Below are positions 43,635 through 55,330 of a stretch of 64,000 bases of DNA, one piece after another. The notes beneath the pieces were generated by a model. The model had not been told where the DNA came from. It searched no databases and worked only from the letters and a program-made list of their open reading frames with translations. Origin of the DNA: Aradus depressus (Eukaryota > Arthropoda > Insecta > Hemiptera > Aradidae); NCBI GenBank assembly GCA_963662175.1, contig OY759216.1, positions 32,877,087 through 32,941,086 of the forward strand, given 5' to 3'. The stretch's first letter is position 1. Every line of letters begins with the position of its first letter. A program made the translations under genes and the position numbers.

Positions 43635-44232
43635 ATGAGGCGAAAGGAATAAACTTGGAATCTTAATAAAAGGATATTCTGAGACATATTTTCCAAAACA
43701 GTGGGCCAAATAAAGAATTTCACAGTAAAACTTTACTTGAAGGAAATTCCAAGCTAATTTTCTTGTAATTTCCCATACGCCATCGTTGATAACGTAAAGT
43801 AAAATATAGACCGAGTCGGTTCGAGTCGACAATGAGAGCATTATTAACAAAACTAATTATGTCTCATTGGGGAAAACCGAACTTTCCAGAAGTCAAGCCA
43901 AACGGGTCGATAAGATAAAGTGCGGATTATAGTTGTACTTTAAATAAACAGTGTACGTGATTGGAACTTTTCGAACTTAGATCTCATTAGATTTTGTCCA
44001 AAATCGGATAAAAATTGAAACCGCTTTACTTCGGGGCCTAAGTACATTTTACCGTTTATATTTTTGACCTAATCAAAATTCTTTTAAAATAAAAGTTGTA
44101 GAAAAAATTAAAGGAACATTTTTTATGGAATACATTTTTTTCGACGGTTTGCAAAATACATAACATAATAAGATTATAATAGTTTCGTAGCTATAATATG
44201 AAGATGGCTGTTGTAATGAGAAGTGATTATTA
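43635..44232 (+). repeat. Family C fragment in unclassified sequence
   Basis: 43960-44170 shares ACTTAGATCTCATTAGATTTT, GGGGCCTAAGTACATTTTAC and CTAATCAAAATTCTTTT with 48120-48290 and, inverted, 55075-55180. Confidence 0.5.
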
Positions 44233-44563
44233 CACAGGTTGTCAAATGAGATGTAGTCTGACCTTACAGATTTTTATTTGTATCAGCTAGCCGGCTTTCG
44301 AGGTTGTCCTCATCATCAGGCAATCTATAAAATAGTTGCTGAAGTACCTACATCGGCCATCCTCACATTAACGTCAGCTCGTCAAGCTACTATGTCTACA
44401 AAGGAAAAAATCAAGTCTACGCTAAGAAACTTATTGAAGATCTACACCGAAACTTCACCAACTATTTTATAGACTGCCTCATGATGAGGGCAACCTCGAA
44501 AGCCGGCTAATACAAATAAAAATCTGTGAGAGGTCAGACTACATCTTATTTGACAACCTGTGA
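44233..44563. mobile_element. Inverted element pair with hammerhead-like core
   Basis: Arms 44233-44345 and 44452-44563 are reverse complements (ACAGGTTGTCAAATxAGATG, GATTTTTATTTGTAT, AGCCGGCTTTCGAGGTTG, CTATAAAATAGTTG) around a 106-bp spacer. The left-arm core, minus strand, is CTGATGA-T-GAGG-ACAA-CCTC-GAAAG (44295-44319); the right arm has a changed copy (44478-44502). The spacer shows no homology to other spacers. Confidence 0.7.
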
Positions 44564-45215
44564 GATTATAGTACGAAAATCCGAGATCGAGTTTTCAACA
44601 GATGTGCACCTATCAACAAGGTCTAATGAATACTGATATTACATTTTCTGCAAAGATATTGTGGAATACTTAATAAAAATAAAGAAAAAAAAGTACGTCT
44701 TATAGAGGTTCTACTATACAATAAATGGAAGTACCTTCGGTATTGCTACCGTCAGTATTTGTCAAGTCGTGGCTGATACCATACCTTTCGGTGGAAACCG
44801 TCGTCACCGGCTGCTGGTTGAGTACCTACTATGGGCGAGCGCTTTCGATGTGAAGACATCATCTTCAAGCCACTATTATTGTTGTATTTCCGTTACATGT
44901 ATTTTGTGTAATAGACATTTTTTTCTATATTTCCCCTTAAATACGTTTTGACCATTGTCGCGATGATATCTGTGTGCGTATGTGAAAGGAACTTTGTGAG
45001 CGCACTTAACTCAAAAAGATTGTAGGAATGAATTTGAAATTTGATATGAAGTCAATTTAGATCTGATTAGATTTTGATTGAAATTGAGATCATTTTACTT
45101 CGAGGCGTCTACCCAAACCGTCGATTCGTTTTGGAGGGTGAGCGAAAACGTAATTGATTAATTCGTGCTGGGGAAGTACGTTTCTGGTGATTCACCGACA
45201 ACTTTTTTAAATCAA
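44564..45215 (+). repeat. Family C, decayed core and family A fragments
   Basis: 44570-44640 holds family-C words. 44715-44780 holds a decayed copy of the Penelope-like module (CTTCGGTATTGCTACC then GTCGTGGCTGATACC). 44940-45110 is family C again. 45115-45210 is the family-A right end (CGTTTTGGAGGGTGAGCG, TGCTGGGGAAGTACGTTTC, CACCGACAACTTTTTT). Confidence 0.5.
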
Positions 45216-45929
45216 TTTTTGATAGAAGTTTTTTACAAATTTATCTTTTAATTCTTATTTTATGCTGATTTTTAACAACGTTTGTGAATAAGTTTTATTT
45301 TTTATTATTATTTTTTTACATATACATGCGTACATAAGAAATCGTATTCGAAAGTCTTAGTATGTTTTTCATTTCACATGGATATTACAACGTTTATGAA
45401 AGTCCAATATCAGGGCTGCGCGTGGGGTGAATCCATGAATGGGTCGCTTCTGGTGGCAGTGTCTCCAGGTGGTTTTCAGCCCCAAAGTGCGTATATAAGG
45501 ACGAACTGGCAAATTATCATAAACACTCGTTTCAGATGACGATTTCAATTCCGCCGGCCCTGGATCCAATATGGCAGAAATTAGGAATTTTATACTTTCA
45601 AAAGTATTATTACATTTTCAATTTCACTTCGATCGTATAACTTTTTAAGAAATCTAATATGGCGAATTGAAGAAGTTTGAAATTGGTTGAGTTTAGATTC
45701 GTCTACTGTAGACAGATGTAGGGAGAGGAATGTCCTCTCCAGTAATCTGTAATTATGTTAGCATTGTGATATAGATAGACAGTTTGGGCAAACAGGTCGG
45801 TTGGACTTGGACCGGATCTGTTCCAATCTCTACTCAAACACTGATAGATCCATATCTGCACGTTCAATTGGACCCTTCTCCATTTACTGACACCTTCAGA
45901 ACAGTGCCAAGGAGGATTTCCTCCTGACA
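45216..45929. other. No recognisable gene
   Basis: Frames on the minus strand (45569-45369, 45954-45703) have no identifiable motif. Confidence 0.35.
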
Positions 45930-46500
45930 GAGTGGGCAACCCCACAAGTCTCATGTCAAATCAACCAATGCCTGAATCTTCACCTCTCAGATATTTACAT
46001 TTAATCTACCCAATGGTGCTACGGCTGGACTCGCCGGAGCGTTCGGTTGGGTTCTCCAACCTATCTTATCGGCGTTTCCCGAGAGAGCCCGGGACCAGGG
46101 CTTCCATGCTTTATGGCCGCGTTGCGCCGAGGTTGGTCGCATATGGGCCGTGTTACAGCCCCCAGCTGTCATCCCAGGAACCACGCTATATTGCCTTCTT
46201 TACCCTCCGCCAGGAGGCGACGAATCGAACTCTGGGTAATGAGCCTCACTGACGAGGTATGATCCTGTCCGGCGTATCAACTCCACCCTAGGCCCGTCGT
46301 ACAGCGGGGATTCGAGAACTACGTGTTCAGCAGTCCAAGACTAAGTCAATGGGCGGGGCTCCCGCTGCGCTGCTTCTCTCAGCCTGGATAAGGATAACTC
46401 CCTGCCGTTTCGTGGGGTCATGTCACCATTCTGGTAGCCTAGGCCTCATGTGGCTCGGGCTAGGCAACGCAAAGCGCCTATAGTCCTTTTTTTAATGGCA
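45930..46500. other. GC-rich island of unknown nature
   Basis: Clearly GC- and CpG-richer than its neighbours (for example GGCCGCGTTGCGCCGAGG, CCGTCGTACAGCGGGG). Overlapping frames on both strands of up to 106 codons carry no known domain. It could be a 5' UTR or promoter island of an unseen gene or part of an unknown repeat. It is unlike rRNA or tRNA as far as I can tell. Confidence 0.4.
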
Positions 46501-46534
46501 ACAGCGTCGGTCTGTTGGCTTATAGTGCCCATTC

Positions 46535-46640
46535 AACTAGGATAGGGGTCTCTAACGAATACATGACATCGTATAGGCTCTTAATGTCCCATCCGAAGAA
46601 TGGCGTGCTCATGGTTTTTTCACCTCCCAGATAAAAAACC
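46535..46640 (-). mobile_element. SINE-1 middle fragment
   Basis: AACTAGGATAGGGGTCTCTAA, ACATGACATCGTATAGGCTC, TGTCCCATCCGAAGAATGG and CACCTCCCAGATAAAA in SINE-1 order. Head and 3' end missing. Confidence 0.7.
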
Positions 46641-46739
46641 TAAGAGTTATACTTAATACTAGATTTGTTATTCTGAAATAAAATATCTGTTACCGTTCGT
46701 AGTTTTTTGGGGCAGCTATGAGGTGAATATGTTCTCCAC

Positions 46740-46835
46740 CTCTACTATAGCTAAGTAAACCTGGGTAGTCATAACTTAAGACTCCATCAGAGCTCTGGTA
46801 GTTGGCGATATGACCTTATAGTTAAAACCTGAGCA
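46740..46835 (+). mobile_element. SINE-1 3' end fragment
   Basis: AGACTCCATCAGAGCTCTGG, TAGTTGGCGATATGACC, TTATAGTTAAAACCTGAGCA: the last third of the family, opposite in strand to the fragment at 46535. Confidence 0.6.
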
Positions 46836-47499
46836 CAAGTAACAACAACTAAACTAGCGCACGTACATAAAAGTACACATTTTTTTGAACGTTTTTTTCA
46901 GAGATATGAGGTTTTAAAAATGCGGAACATAACAGAATTTTCAATATGGCGGCTATCAGTGGCGATAGAAGCCCAATAAACCCCAGCACCTCGGGTGTTG
47001 CCAAGTATCTAGAGTTTGGGTCCTCTTTGCAGTGGGTTGGCAAATTGGACAAACTAGATATCTACTTCATCCTATCCAATTAAAGCAGGAGGACGAGCTA
47101 CCGGACTTTCTAAAGTCGTCCTGGAAGGTGTCACTATAATTCAACAAAAACTTCTTGGGAAATAAAAAAAAGTCTCAGTTTTTAATAACAAACTACCCAT
47201 TAGCTTGAATGCATAAAAACATTTCAAAAAGAACAAATGTTAAAGTATTAAAGATGCGAAATTAAAAAGTTGACGGGAGAAACAAGAATGAAGGAAATTA
47301 TGAAAAGTTCTGAGAGAGTTGTATTGCGTGTCTTGGGGTTAATTGTGGCAGGTTTCCATGTCGAGATCAAATGAAGCAGACCAGGAGGAAATAGAACCAT
47401 AAATAATGGAGAAGTGGTTTCCTTTATTAACCGAATACTTTCTGGGACAGGGCAGCAAGCCTTACATCCAAGTGTCTCTTCACACATTAATACATGAAA
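46836..47499. other. No recognisable gene
   Basis: Minus frames at 47052-46849 and 47487-47248 are unrecognised. Confidence 0.4.
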
Positions 47500-48360
47500 T
47501 TAAAAGTCGCGGTGAATCAAAGGCAATGTACTTCCCCAGAACGAATTAATCTATTTCGTTTTCGCACTCCTTCCAAAAAAAATAGAATGTTTCGGCTAAA
47601 AATCAATAATTGACTTACATAGGGACATCTGGATCCTCTTATTAACTTTATGTGTTGATACATTCATTACACAGACAGTTACTGGGGTTTTTGAGTTGAT
47701 CCTCTCCTTTCCGAGGACCGATTCCATGAAAAGTTGTCAGGTGTCGTTCTTATGGAGTTTTGAATTTACATAGGAAATTTTGTGTCGATACATTCATTAT
47801 GACGGCAGTTATTAGAGTTTTTGAGTTAAGCCTCTCCCTTAACCCCCCTTTCTTCTTCCCGATTTGGCTGAAAATCTATAGATGTCGTACTTATGAGGTT
47901 ATGAATACACGTATAAAATTTTGTGCTGATACATTCATTCTATCGGGAATAGTCGTGTTCACAGACACTTTGCTTTCTTATACTTTTAGTATAAGATTGG
48001 TTCAAAAATCCTAGATCGAGTTCTCGACAGAATTTTACGTTTTAAGATCCCCTGAATAAGTTTTGATTGAAACTTTATGTGCGCTTTGACGCAGAAACGA
48101 TTATATCTATGAATTTGAAATTCGGGATTAAGAAGTCACATGTGCAAACTCAGATTTCATTAGGTTTTGGTCGGAATCGGATCAAAATGGACTACTTTAT
48201 TTTTGGGCCTAAGTACATTTTACAAGTACCTACAATTTATGAACTATGTAATCAAAAATCTTTTCAAATAAATGTTGTTTTTTATGAAATACAATTTTTC
48301 ATAGGTTGTCCGGATTGTGAGATCCGTCCTGAAACTTCGTTTTGAACCACGTATCTTGGA
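47500..48360. repeat. Family A (minus) joined to family C (plus)
   Basis: 47505-47960 is a long family-A copy on the minus strand: GGTGAATCAAAGGCAATG, CTTCCCCAGAACGAATTAAT, GACAGTTACTGGGGTTTTTGA, ATCGGGAATAGTCGTGTTC. It repeats its GATTTGGCTGAAAATCTATAG section. 47980-48360 is family C on plus. A 92-codon frame at 48067-48345 lies wholly in family C and is not called as a gene. Confidence 0.6.
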
Positions 48361-48954
48361 TTTGATAAACAAATCTATAAATATTAAAGGGGCGATACGC
48401 AGAAACAGTGACTCACAGTGATCAGTGATCGCCCACCTCTAACACTTGCAAAAATGTATAGTTTTCAACACTTTTTTTGGAGAAGGACTTTGGCAAATTT
48501 TTGCGGATATTGAGATTTGGCAGATGATGGTCCTTGGAGATATGTTTTTCTGTAAATATTTGTTCTGTTGTTTCCTCCAAAGAGATCAATAAGAGGCAGT
48601 CTGAGACTGAAACTTGGCCAACTCTGCTTCATTTCATGTTGTGACGAGGTGGATGGTCAATTGGAGGTAGGTTAATATTGGAAAACACCCCGCCTGATCT
48701 CCATTATTATGGCCATTTTATTTCATATATCAGCTGTGCTGGACCATATCACCGGAGACAGTGCATTCAATTACATTTACCTCTATACTATAAATGCATT
48801 TAAGTTAAGATCCCCCTCCTCCACGTACAAGTTAACGAAAAATCCTGCATTGGATGTGTGTACAAAATTTCTGTACATCTAAAAAAAAAATTGTCTACAA
48901 AAATACAAGTTGAATAAGAAATGAAACCCTAATTATATCTGGGTAAAAAAAATG
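48361..48954. other. No recognisable gene
   Basis: No repeat or protein recognised. Confidence 0.4.
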
Positions 48955-49050
48955 TAGGACTCCTACAAATGTCCAGAAGAGCGCGACGAAAGAGCGCTCT
49001 GGTAGTAGACGATATGACTTCGTAGTTGAAGCCCGGGCTTGAAGTCACAA
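48955..49050 (+). mobile_element. SINE-1 3' end fragment
   Basis: GAAAGAGCGCTCTGGTAGTAG, GACGATATGACTTCGTAGTT, GAAGCCCGGGCTTGAAGTCA. Confidence 0.7.
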
Positions 49051-49439
49051 ATGTAACAAAAAAAAAAGACAAAATAAGGAATAAATAAATTATATAATAC
49101 ATTTTAATTAATGTCTTTTCAGACCAAATGATCATTTAATCGTGAGAAAAAGTATCTAAATACACTATTTTGGTTCACCCTTCAACTTTGCCAGAGTCAC
49201 GTTACTTTATAAGAGATTATTTATTAGACAAAGCTCAATAGTGTAACCTGATTTCTACGGTTCCGTAGATCGAAGACCGTAAAAAAAACCTTATATGGTA
49301 CGAATTATCTGTCCGTCTAGTCTCCTGGAAACTAGTGAGGCTAGATTATTTTTGTTTAAAATTTTATTTTTCAATATTTTTTATGTATATTTGGTTACTC
49401 GTTACGATTCAATAAATATATGAAATTAGATGAAAAATT
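49051..49439. other. No recognisable gene
   Basis: AT-rich spacer between two SINE-1 fragments. Confidence 0.4.
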
Positions 49440-49560
49440 TATGACTCCTACAAATAGTGTAGGCTCATGTCCAGAAGAGAGCGCGAAGAAAGAGCGCTCT
49501 GTAGTAGGCGATATGACCTCGTAGTTAAAGCCTGGTAATGAGTCATTATAACTAACTCAA
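49440..49560 (+). mobile_element. SINE-1 3' end fragment
   Basis: GGCTCATGTCCAGAAGAGAG, AAAGAGCGCTCTGTAGTAGG, CGTAGTTAAAGCCTGGTAAT, then CATTATAACTAACT, the same downstream words as after the copies at 8687 and 15066. Confidence 0.7.
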
Positions 49561-50360
49561 ATGAAATATACTTAGCATGACGTTTCCGTGGTTTCAGTTT
49601 CCTGATATATTTTAAATGCCTGTCCCAGAGGCAATAAAAGTTTTTCATGAGCCCTAACACCACAGTCACACAGAAAAAATCAAATTTGTCATAAACTGAT
49701 GACCATATGACAGAAAAAATACGTACTAGTTCATGAAAAACCCGATATCGGATAAATGCGCTCGACTCAATTACTTTGTTGCCCAATTCAATTTTCTCTG
49801 GGTCTATATATCATCGTTCAACCTCTTACAGATGTTCATATGTATAGCATCAATAGATATCGAACGGGACAGACAAACGTCAAACAATCGTTAATAGGTT
49901 TCTTTTTCGAACTTTAGAACCCTTAAAAAAGTGTTTAGGTGCCTCGCGCATCCAGTGGGTTCTGCCATGTTCACTTCGATCTCTTTCGAAAACCCATTCA
50001 ACATCATTCGTAATTTCTGTCAAGATTAGATGAGTATTCCAGCCAGCCAGAAGGGAGAACTCAATAAACTTTAGTCACTTCTCCAGGGTGAAGTGGCCGT
50101 TGTGAAATGTTGAATGAAACGAGAACGAAAACAGTGGAACCTGCACTAACAGAATAATGGAGGCATGGAGAAAGCAAGCAAAGGCGGTTGTATAACCGGG
50201 CAACAAATAACCGGAACGCCCTCTATTAAGACAAAACAGTTAGCTGGTTGGGAAGGGGCGAAATAATTAATGAGGTGAGTTGGTACTTCCATTAGGGGCC
50301 CTGTCTGCGCGGCCAAAGTCAATAAGAAAGTAGGACCATAGCGTGAGTTGGGATAGGCAA
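49561..50360. other. No recognisable gene
   Basis: The minus frame ending at 49786 mostly covers the SINE fragment. The rest is unrecognised. Confidence 0.4.
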
Positions 50361-53050
50361 GATGGGGCCAGGGAGGGTCAGAGGACACATGGGACCAGGC
50401 AGGGCCAGAGGCAACATGGGACCAGGCAGGCTGAGAGGCGACTGGGACCAGGCAGGGCCAGAGGCAACATGGGACCAGGCAGGGCCAGAGGCAACATTGG
50501 AGACCAGGCAGGGCCAGAGGCAACATGGGACCAGGCAGGCTGAGAGGCGACTGGGACCAGGCAGGCTGAGAGGCGACTGGGACCAGGCAGGGCCAGAGGC
50601 AACATGGGACCAGGCAGGGCCAGAGGCAACATGGGACCAGGCAGGGCCAGAGGTAACATGGGACCAGGCAGGGCCAGAGGCAACATGGGACTAGGCAGGG
50701 CCAGAGGCAACATGGAACCAGGCAGGCAGAGAGGCTACATGGGACCAGGCAGGCTGAGAGGCGACTGGGACCAGGCAGGGCCAGAGGCAACATGGGACCA
50801 GGCAGGGCCACAGGCAACATGAGAGACCAGGCAGGGCCAGAGGCAACATGGGACCAGGCAGGCTGAGAGGCGACTGGGACCAGGCAGGGCCAGAGGCAAC
50901 ATGGGACCAGGCAGGGCCAGAGGCAACATGAGAGACCAGGCAGGGCCAGAGGCAACATGGGAGACCAGGCAGGGCCAGAGGCAACATGGAACCAGGCAGG
51001 CAGAGAGGCTACATGGGACCAGGCAGGCTGAGAGGCGACTGGGACCAGGCAGGGCCAGAGGCAACATGGGACCAGGCAGGGCCACAGGCAACATGAGAGA
51101 CCAGGCAGGGCCAGAGGCAACATGGGACCAGGCAGGCTGAGAGGCGACTGGGACCAGGCAGGGCCAGAGGCAACATGGGACCAGGCAGGGCCAGAGGTAA
51201 CATGGGACCAGGCAGGGCCAGAGGCAACATGGGACTAGGCAGGGCCAGAGGCAACATGGAACCAGGCAGGCAGAGAGGCTACATGGGACCAGGCAGGCTG
51301 AGAGGCGACTGGGACCAGGCAGGGCCAGAGGCAACATGGGACCAGGCAGGGCCACAGGCAACATGAGAGACCAGGCAGGGCCAGAGGCAACATGGGACCA
51401 GGCAGGCTGAGAGGCGACTGGGACCAGGCAGGGCCAGAGGCAACATGGGACCAGGCAGGGCCAGAGGCAACATGAGAGACCAGGCAGGGCCAGAGGCAAC
51501 ATGGGAGACCAGGCAGGGCCAGAGGCAACATGGGAGACCAGGCAGGGCCAGAGGCAACATGGGACCAGGCAGGGCCAGAGGCAACATGAGAGACCAGGCA
51601 GGGCCAGAGGCAACATGGGACCAGGCAGGGCCAGAGGCAACATGGGAGACCAGGCAGGGCCAGAGGCAACATGGGACCAGGCAGGCTGAGAGGGGACTGG
51701 GACCAGGCAGGGCCAGAGGCAACATGGGACCAGGCAGGCTGAGAGGCGACTGGGACCAGGCAGGGCCAGAGGCTACATGGGACCAGGCAGGGCCACAGGC
51801 AACATGAGAGACCAGGCAGGGCCAGAGGCAACATGGGACCAGGCAGGCTGAGAGGCGACTGGGACCAGGCAGGGCCAGAGGCAACATGGGACCAGGCAGG
51901 GCCAGAGGCAACATGAGAGACCAGGCAGGGCCAGAGGCAACATGGGAGACCAGGCAGGGCCAGAGGCAACATGGGAGACCAGGCAGGGCCAGAGGCAACA
52001 TGGGACCAGGCAGGGCCAGAGGCAACATGAGAGACCAGGCAGGGCCAGAGGCAACATGGGACCAGGCAGGGCCAGAGGCAACATGGGAGACCAGGCAGGG
52101 CCAGAGGCAACATGGGACCAGGCAGGCTGAGAGGGGACTGGGACCAGGCAGGGCCAGAGGCAACATGGGACCAGGCAGGCTGAGAGGCGACTGGGACCAG
52201 GCAGGGCCAGAGGCTACATGGGACCAGGCAGGCTGAGAGGCGACTGGGACCAGGCAGGGCCAGAGGCAACATGGGACCAGGCAGGGCCACAGGCAACATG
52301 AGAGACCAGGCAGGGCCAGAGGCAACATGGGACCAGGCAGGCTGAGAGGCGACTGGGACCAGGCAGGGCCAGAGGCAACATGGGACCAGGCAGGGCCAGA
52401 GGCAACATGAGAGACCAGGCAGGGCCAGAGGCAACATGGGAGACCAGGCAGGGCCAGAGGCAACATGGGAGACCAGGCAGGGCCAGAGGCAACATGGGAC
52501 CAGGCAGGGCCAGAGGCAACATGAGAGACCAGGCAGGGCCAGAGGCAACATGGGACCAGGCAGGGCCAGAGGCAACATGGGAGACCAGGCAGGGCCAGAG
52601 GCAACATGGGACCAGGCAGGCTGAGAGGGGACTGGGACCAGGCAGGGCCAGAGGCAACATGGGACCAGGCAGGCTGAGAGGCGACTGGGACCAGGCAGGG
52701 CCAGAGGCAACATGGGACCAGGCAGGCTGAGAGGCGACTGGGACCAGGCAGGGCCAGAGGCAACATGGGAGACCAGGCAGGGCCAGAGGCAACATGGGAC
52801 CAGGCAGGCTGAGAGGCGACTGGGACCAGGCAGGGCCAGAGGCAACATGGGACCAGGCAGGGCCAGAGGCAACATGGGAGACCAGGCAGGGCCAGAGGCA
52901 ACATGGGACCAGGCAGGCTGAGAGGCGACTGGGACCAGGCAGGGCCAGAGGCAACATGGGACCAGGCAGGCCAGAGGCAACATGGGAGACCAGGCAGGGC
53001 CAGAGGCAACATGGGACCAGGCAGGCTGAGAGGCGACTGGGACCAGGCAG
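50361..53050. repeat. Complex minisatellite of mixed 26-30-bp units, 2.7 kb
   Basis: Units share GGGACCAGGCAGGGCCAGAG then GCAACAT (27 bp). Variants carry GAGAGACC or GGGAGACC (29-30 bp), GGCTGAGAGGCGACT (26 bp) or GCAGAGAGGCTACAT. Unit types are arranged in larger blocks: a block of about 348 bp is repeated at 51445, 51886 and 52380 with the same encoded residues, and the rare CAGAGAGGCTACAT variant recurs near 50729, 51003 and 51271. Mixed lengths shift the frame constantly, yet lack of stops leaves long frames on both strands (minus up to 610 codons, Pro/Leu/Cys/Trp-rich). I treat these as artefacts. Confidence 0.92.
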
Positions 53051-53644
53051 GTATAAAGAATATAAAGAAATGTTTAAAATAACAATAGCTATCAAACATA
53101 CAACAAAACACATTGCAATTCAGTATTGAAGACTAACCAATTCTTATTTTCGTACTCATAATAATATGAAATATATCAGATAGAGGATAGGTCCAGTGTA
53201 GGCGCTCACACTTCCTCGGCATAGGTCCAACAGCATAACAATTTAAACAAATACACAATTCAATGGTGTATTGAATTTGATTACAATTCAGTACAATGTA
53301 TGATAATAGTATGGTATGTATACGGCAACCCATCCGCTGAAACAAACTACGGCGCACCGCTAGGTCAGTGTATTGTAATAGCTTAGAACAACGATGTATG
53401 ATAACAATTACGGTACGTCATGGTATGTTAGTTGTGTAGTAAGACATGGCATGTTAGGGATGGCGTAACGACATCGTATCATGCCAGTTAAAGTTGTTTT
53501 ATTTTATGATTTTTTTTTTTCCCTGAGCTAAAAATTAAAATGAAATATATAACAATATTAAATGTAATTTCTATTTTGGCACAATAATATATTATATATA
53601 ACTTACAGAAAATGGTCAAGAGCTATGAAGATGATGGCAAGCGA
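53051..53644. other. No recognisable gene
   Basis: Loose TATGGTATG/ACGGTACGTCATGG words between 53310 and 53480 suggest an old degraded repeat. Confidence 0.4.
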
Positions 53645-53940
53645 GGCACGAAGAGAATACGCTCGGACAACACTAAGCAGAACACGCTAGGCAGAACGCC
53701 CGAGTAGCACTAAGAGAAACACGCTAGACAGAACGCTCGGACAGCATTGAGCAGAACACGCTAGGCAGAACGCTCGGGCAGCATTGAGCGGAACACGCTA
53801 GGCGGAAAGTTCTGGGAGCACTGAGAGAAACACGCTAGGCGAAAAGTTCGGGGAGCACTGAGAGAAACACGCTAGGCGGAACGTCCGGGGAGCACTGAGA
53901 GGAACACGCTAGGCGGATCGTTCGGGGATCACTGAGCTCT
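53645..53940. repeat. 37-bp tandem repeat, eight units
   Basis: AACACGCTAGGCRGAA words fall at 53681, 53718, 53755, 53792, 53829, 53866 and 53903, exactly 37 bp apart, joined by CGKTCGGGGAGCACTGAGAG-like sequence. The first and last units are degraded. Confidence 0.85.
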
Positions 53941-54714
53941 GGGCGGAGTGTCCCGCGCAATCGCCAGCCTGCCCCTTAGCTTCATTCATCGAGGGGTCGG
54001 CCACATCAGAGCACCTCTTTTGTCATCTCATTATCGATAATATATATTAGATAAAAATGTAAGCAGGTCACATAGAATACGTGAACAACAAGACTAAGTA
54101 TCATGAACTTCCATAAAAAATCTGAATATCGATCGTGCAGTTTTTTAGTTGAAAAAACGCAACCAAAGAGAAGATACTGCATTTTTGCTTTTTGGAACAT
54201 TTATACATTAGGGCCAAGTTAAAAAAAAATTGAACAATTCCATATTGAATAATGGTTTTGATACGATATTAATACTTGTGGATACACTTTTTTCCCACGT
54301 CGATATCCTTATCTGAATCAATACCAACTTCTATCTGCTACCAGTACTAACACCGATGCCTTATTCTCGATATCGTGTCCTTGTGGAGGATGTGTGGATC
54401 CTTGAGGACAAAGAGGACGGGTCTACAGGCACCCCAGGGACTGATACATCACTGCCAGTCACAAGAACCAGAGTTCAAGTCCCTGGATTATCCTCGCTAT
54501 CTGCCCCCAACCCCCCTCCAACTCTTCACCAGCTTCCTAATTACAGTTGTACCAACATCTCTCAACAAAGTTCTCTAACTTGGGTGGGCTTACTTAAGAT
54601 ATTTCCACTCTTTGCACAAGGATAACAAAGGTCTGTTTTGTTTTGCCGGCAGATGTAGCACTTTTGTTTCTTTCTACCTATGGACCAGTGTTCATATTTT
54701 GTTTTGATTATTTC
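53941..54714. other. No recognisable gene
   Basis: An 89-codon plus frame at 54356-54625 (Pro/Thr-rich) has no known motif or splice support. Confidence 0.35.
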
Positions 54715-55330
54715 CTTCCCAGCTACAGGGAAATTATATAATCTGTCAAAAATTCGATGTAAATTTTTCACCGGAATTTCATGCTTCCCGAAAAGAAATG
54801 TTCATGTCTGTGTCTGTGAACATAACTCCCGATAGAAAGAGTATACCGACACGAGATTTTAGAAATGTATTCAGAACTTCATAAGGACAACACCTATTGA
54901 TTTTCAGCCAAATTGACAGGAAGAAAGGGGAGGAACAACCCAATAACTGCCGATATAATATGTTTCAACACAAACGTTTATAAGTAAATTCAAAAAGGAT
55001 AATAGCCATCAATTTTCAGCCAAATCGGCCAAAGGGACGTAGGGGCCTTTGGGGAGAGTTTTCTATAGAACTTTTACCTGAAGAGATCTTTGATTAGGTC
55101 ATACATGTAAGTAGTATCTTGTAAAATGTACTTAGGCACAGAAGTAAAGAGGTCTCAATTTTCGCCCGACATGTGACTCCTTACAACTTTCAAGTTCATA
55201 CCTGGGCATACCATATGCCCAGACAGACACCATCGCTAGAATGATCAAAACATATTCAGGGTATTCCGTTGAAAACTCGATCTCGGACTTTCGCACGATT
55301 ACAATACTTTCTTCATCGATATACTCTATA
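54715..55330. repeat. Family A (plus) joined to family C (minus)
   Basis: 54715-55065: TTCCCAGCTACAGGGAAATT, CATAACTCCCGATAGAA, ACACCTATTGATTTTCAGCC, AATAACTGCCGATATAATA. 55075-55330: reverse complement of the family-C words AAGTACATTTTACAAG, CGATTACAATACTTTCTTC. The A-C junction is mirror-like relative to 47500-48360. Confidence 0.6.

Noticed and set aside
45930..46500. Ribosomal RNA fragment
   Set aside because: GC-rich, but I could not match it to any conserved rRNA segment.
48067..48345. 92-codon open frame
   Set aside because: Lies entirely within interspersed family C, other copies of which are broken.
50146..53113. Minus frames up to 610 codons (Pro/Leu/Cys/Trp-rich) and many plus frames
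   Set aside because: By-products of a GC-rich minisatellite whose mixed 26-30-bp units shift frame constantly.
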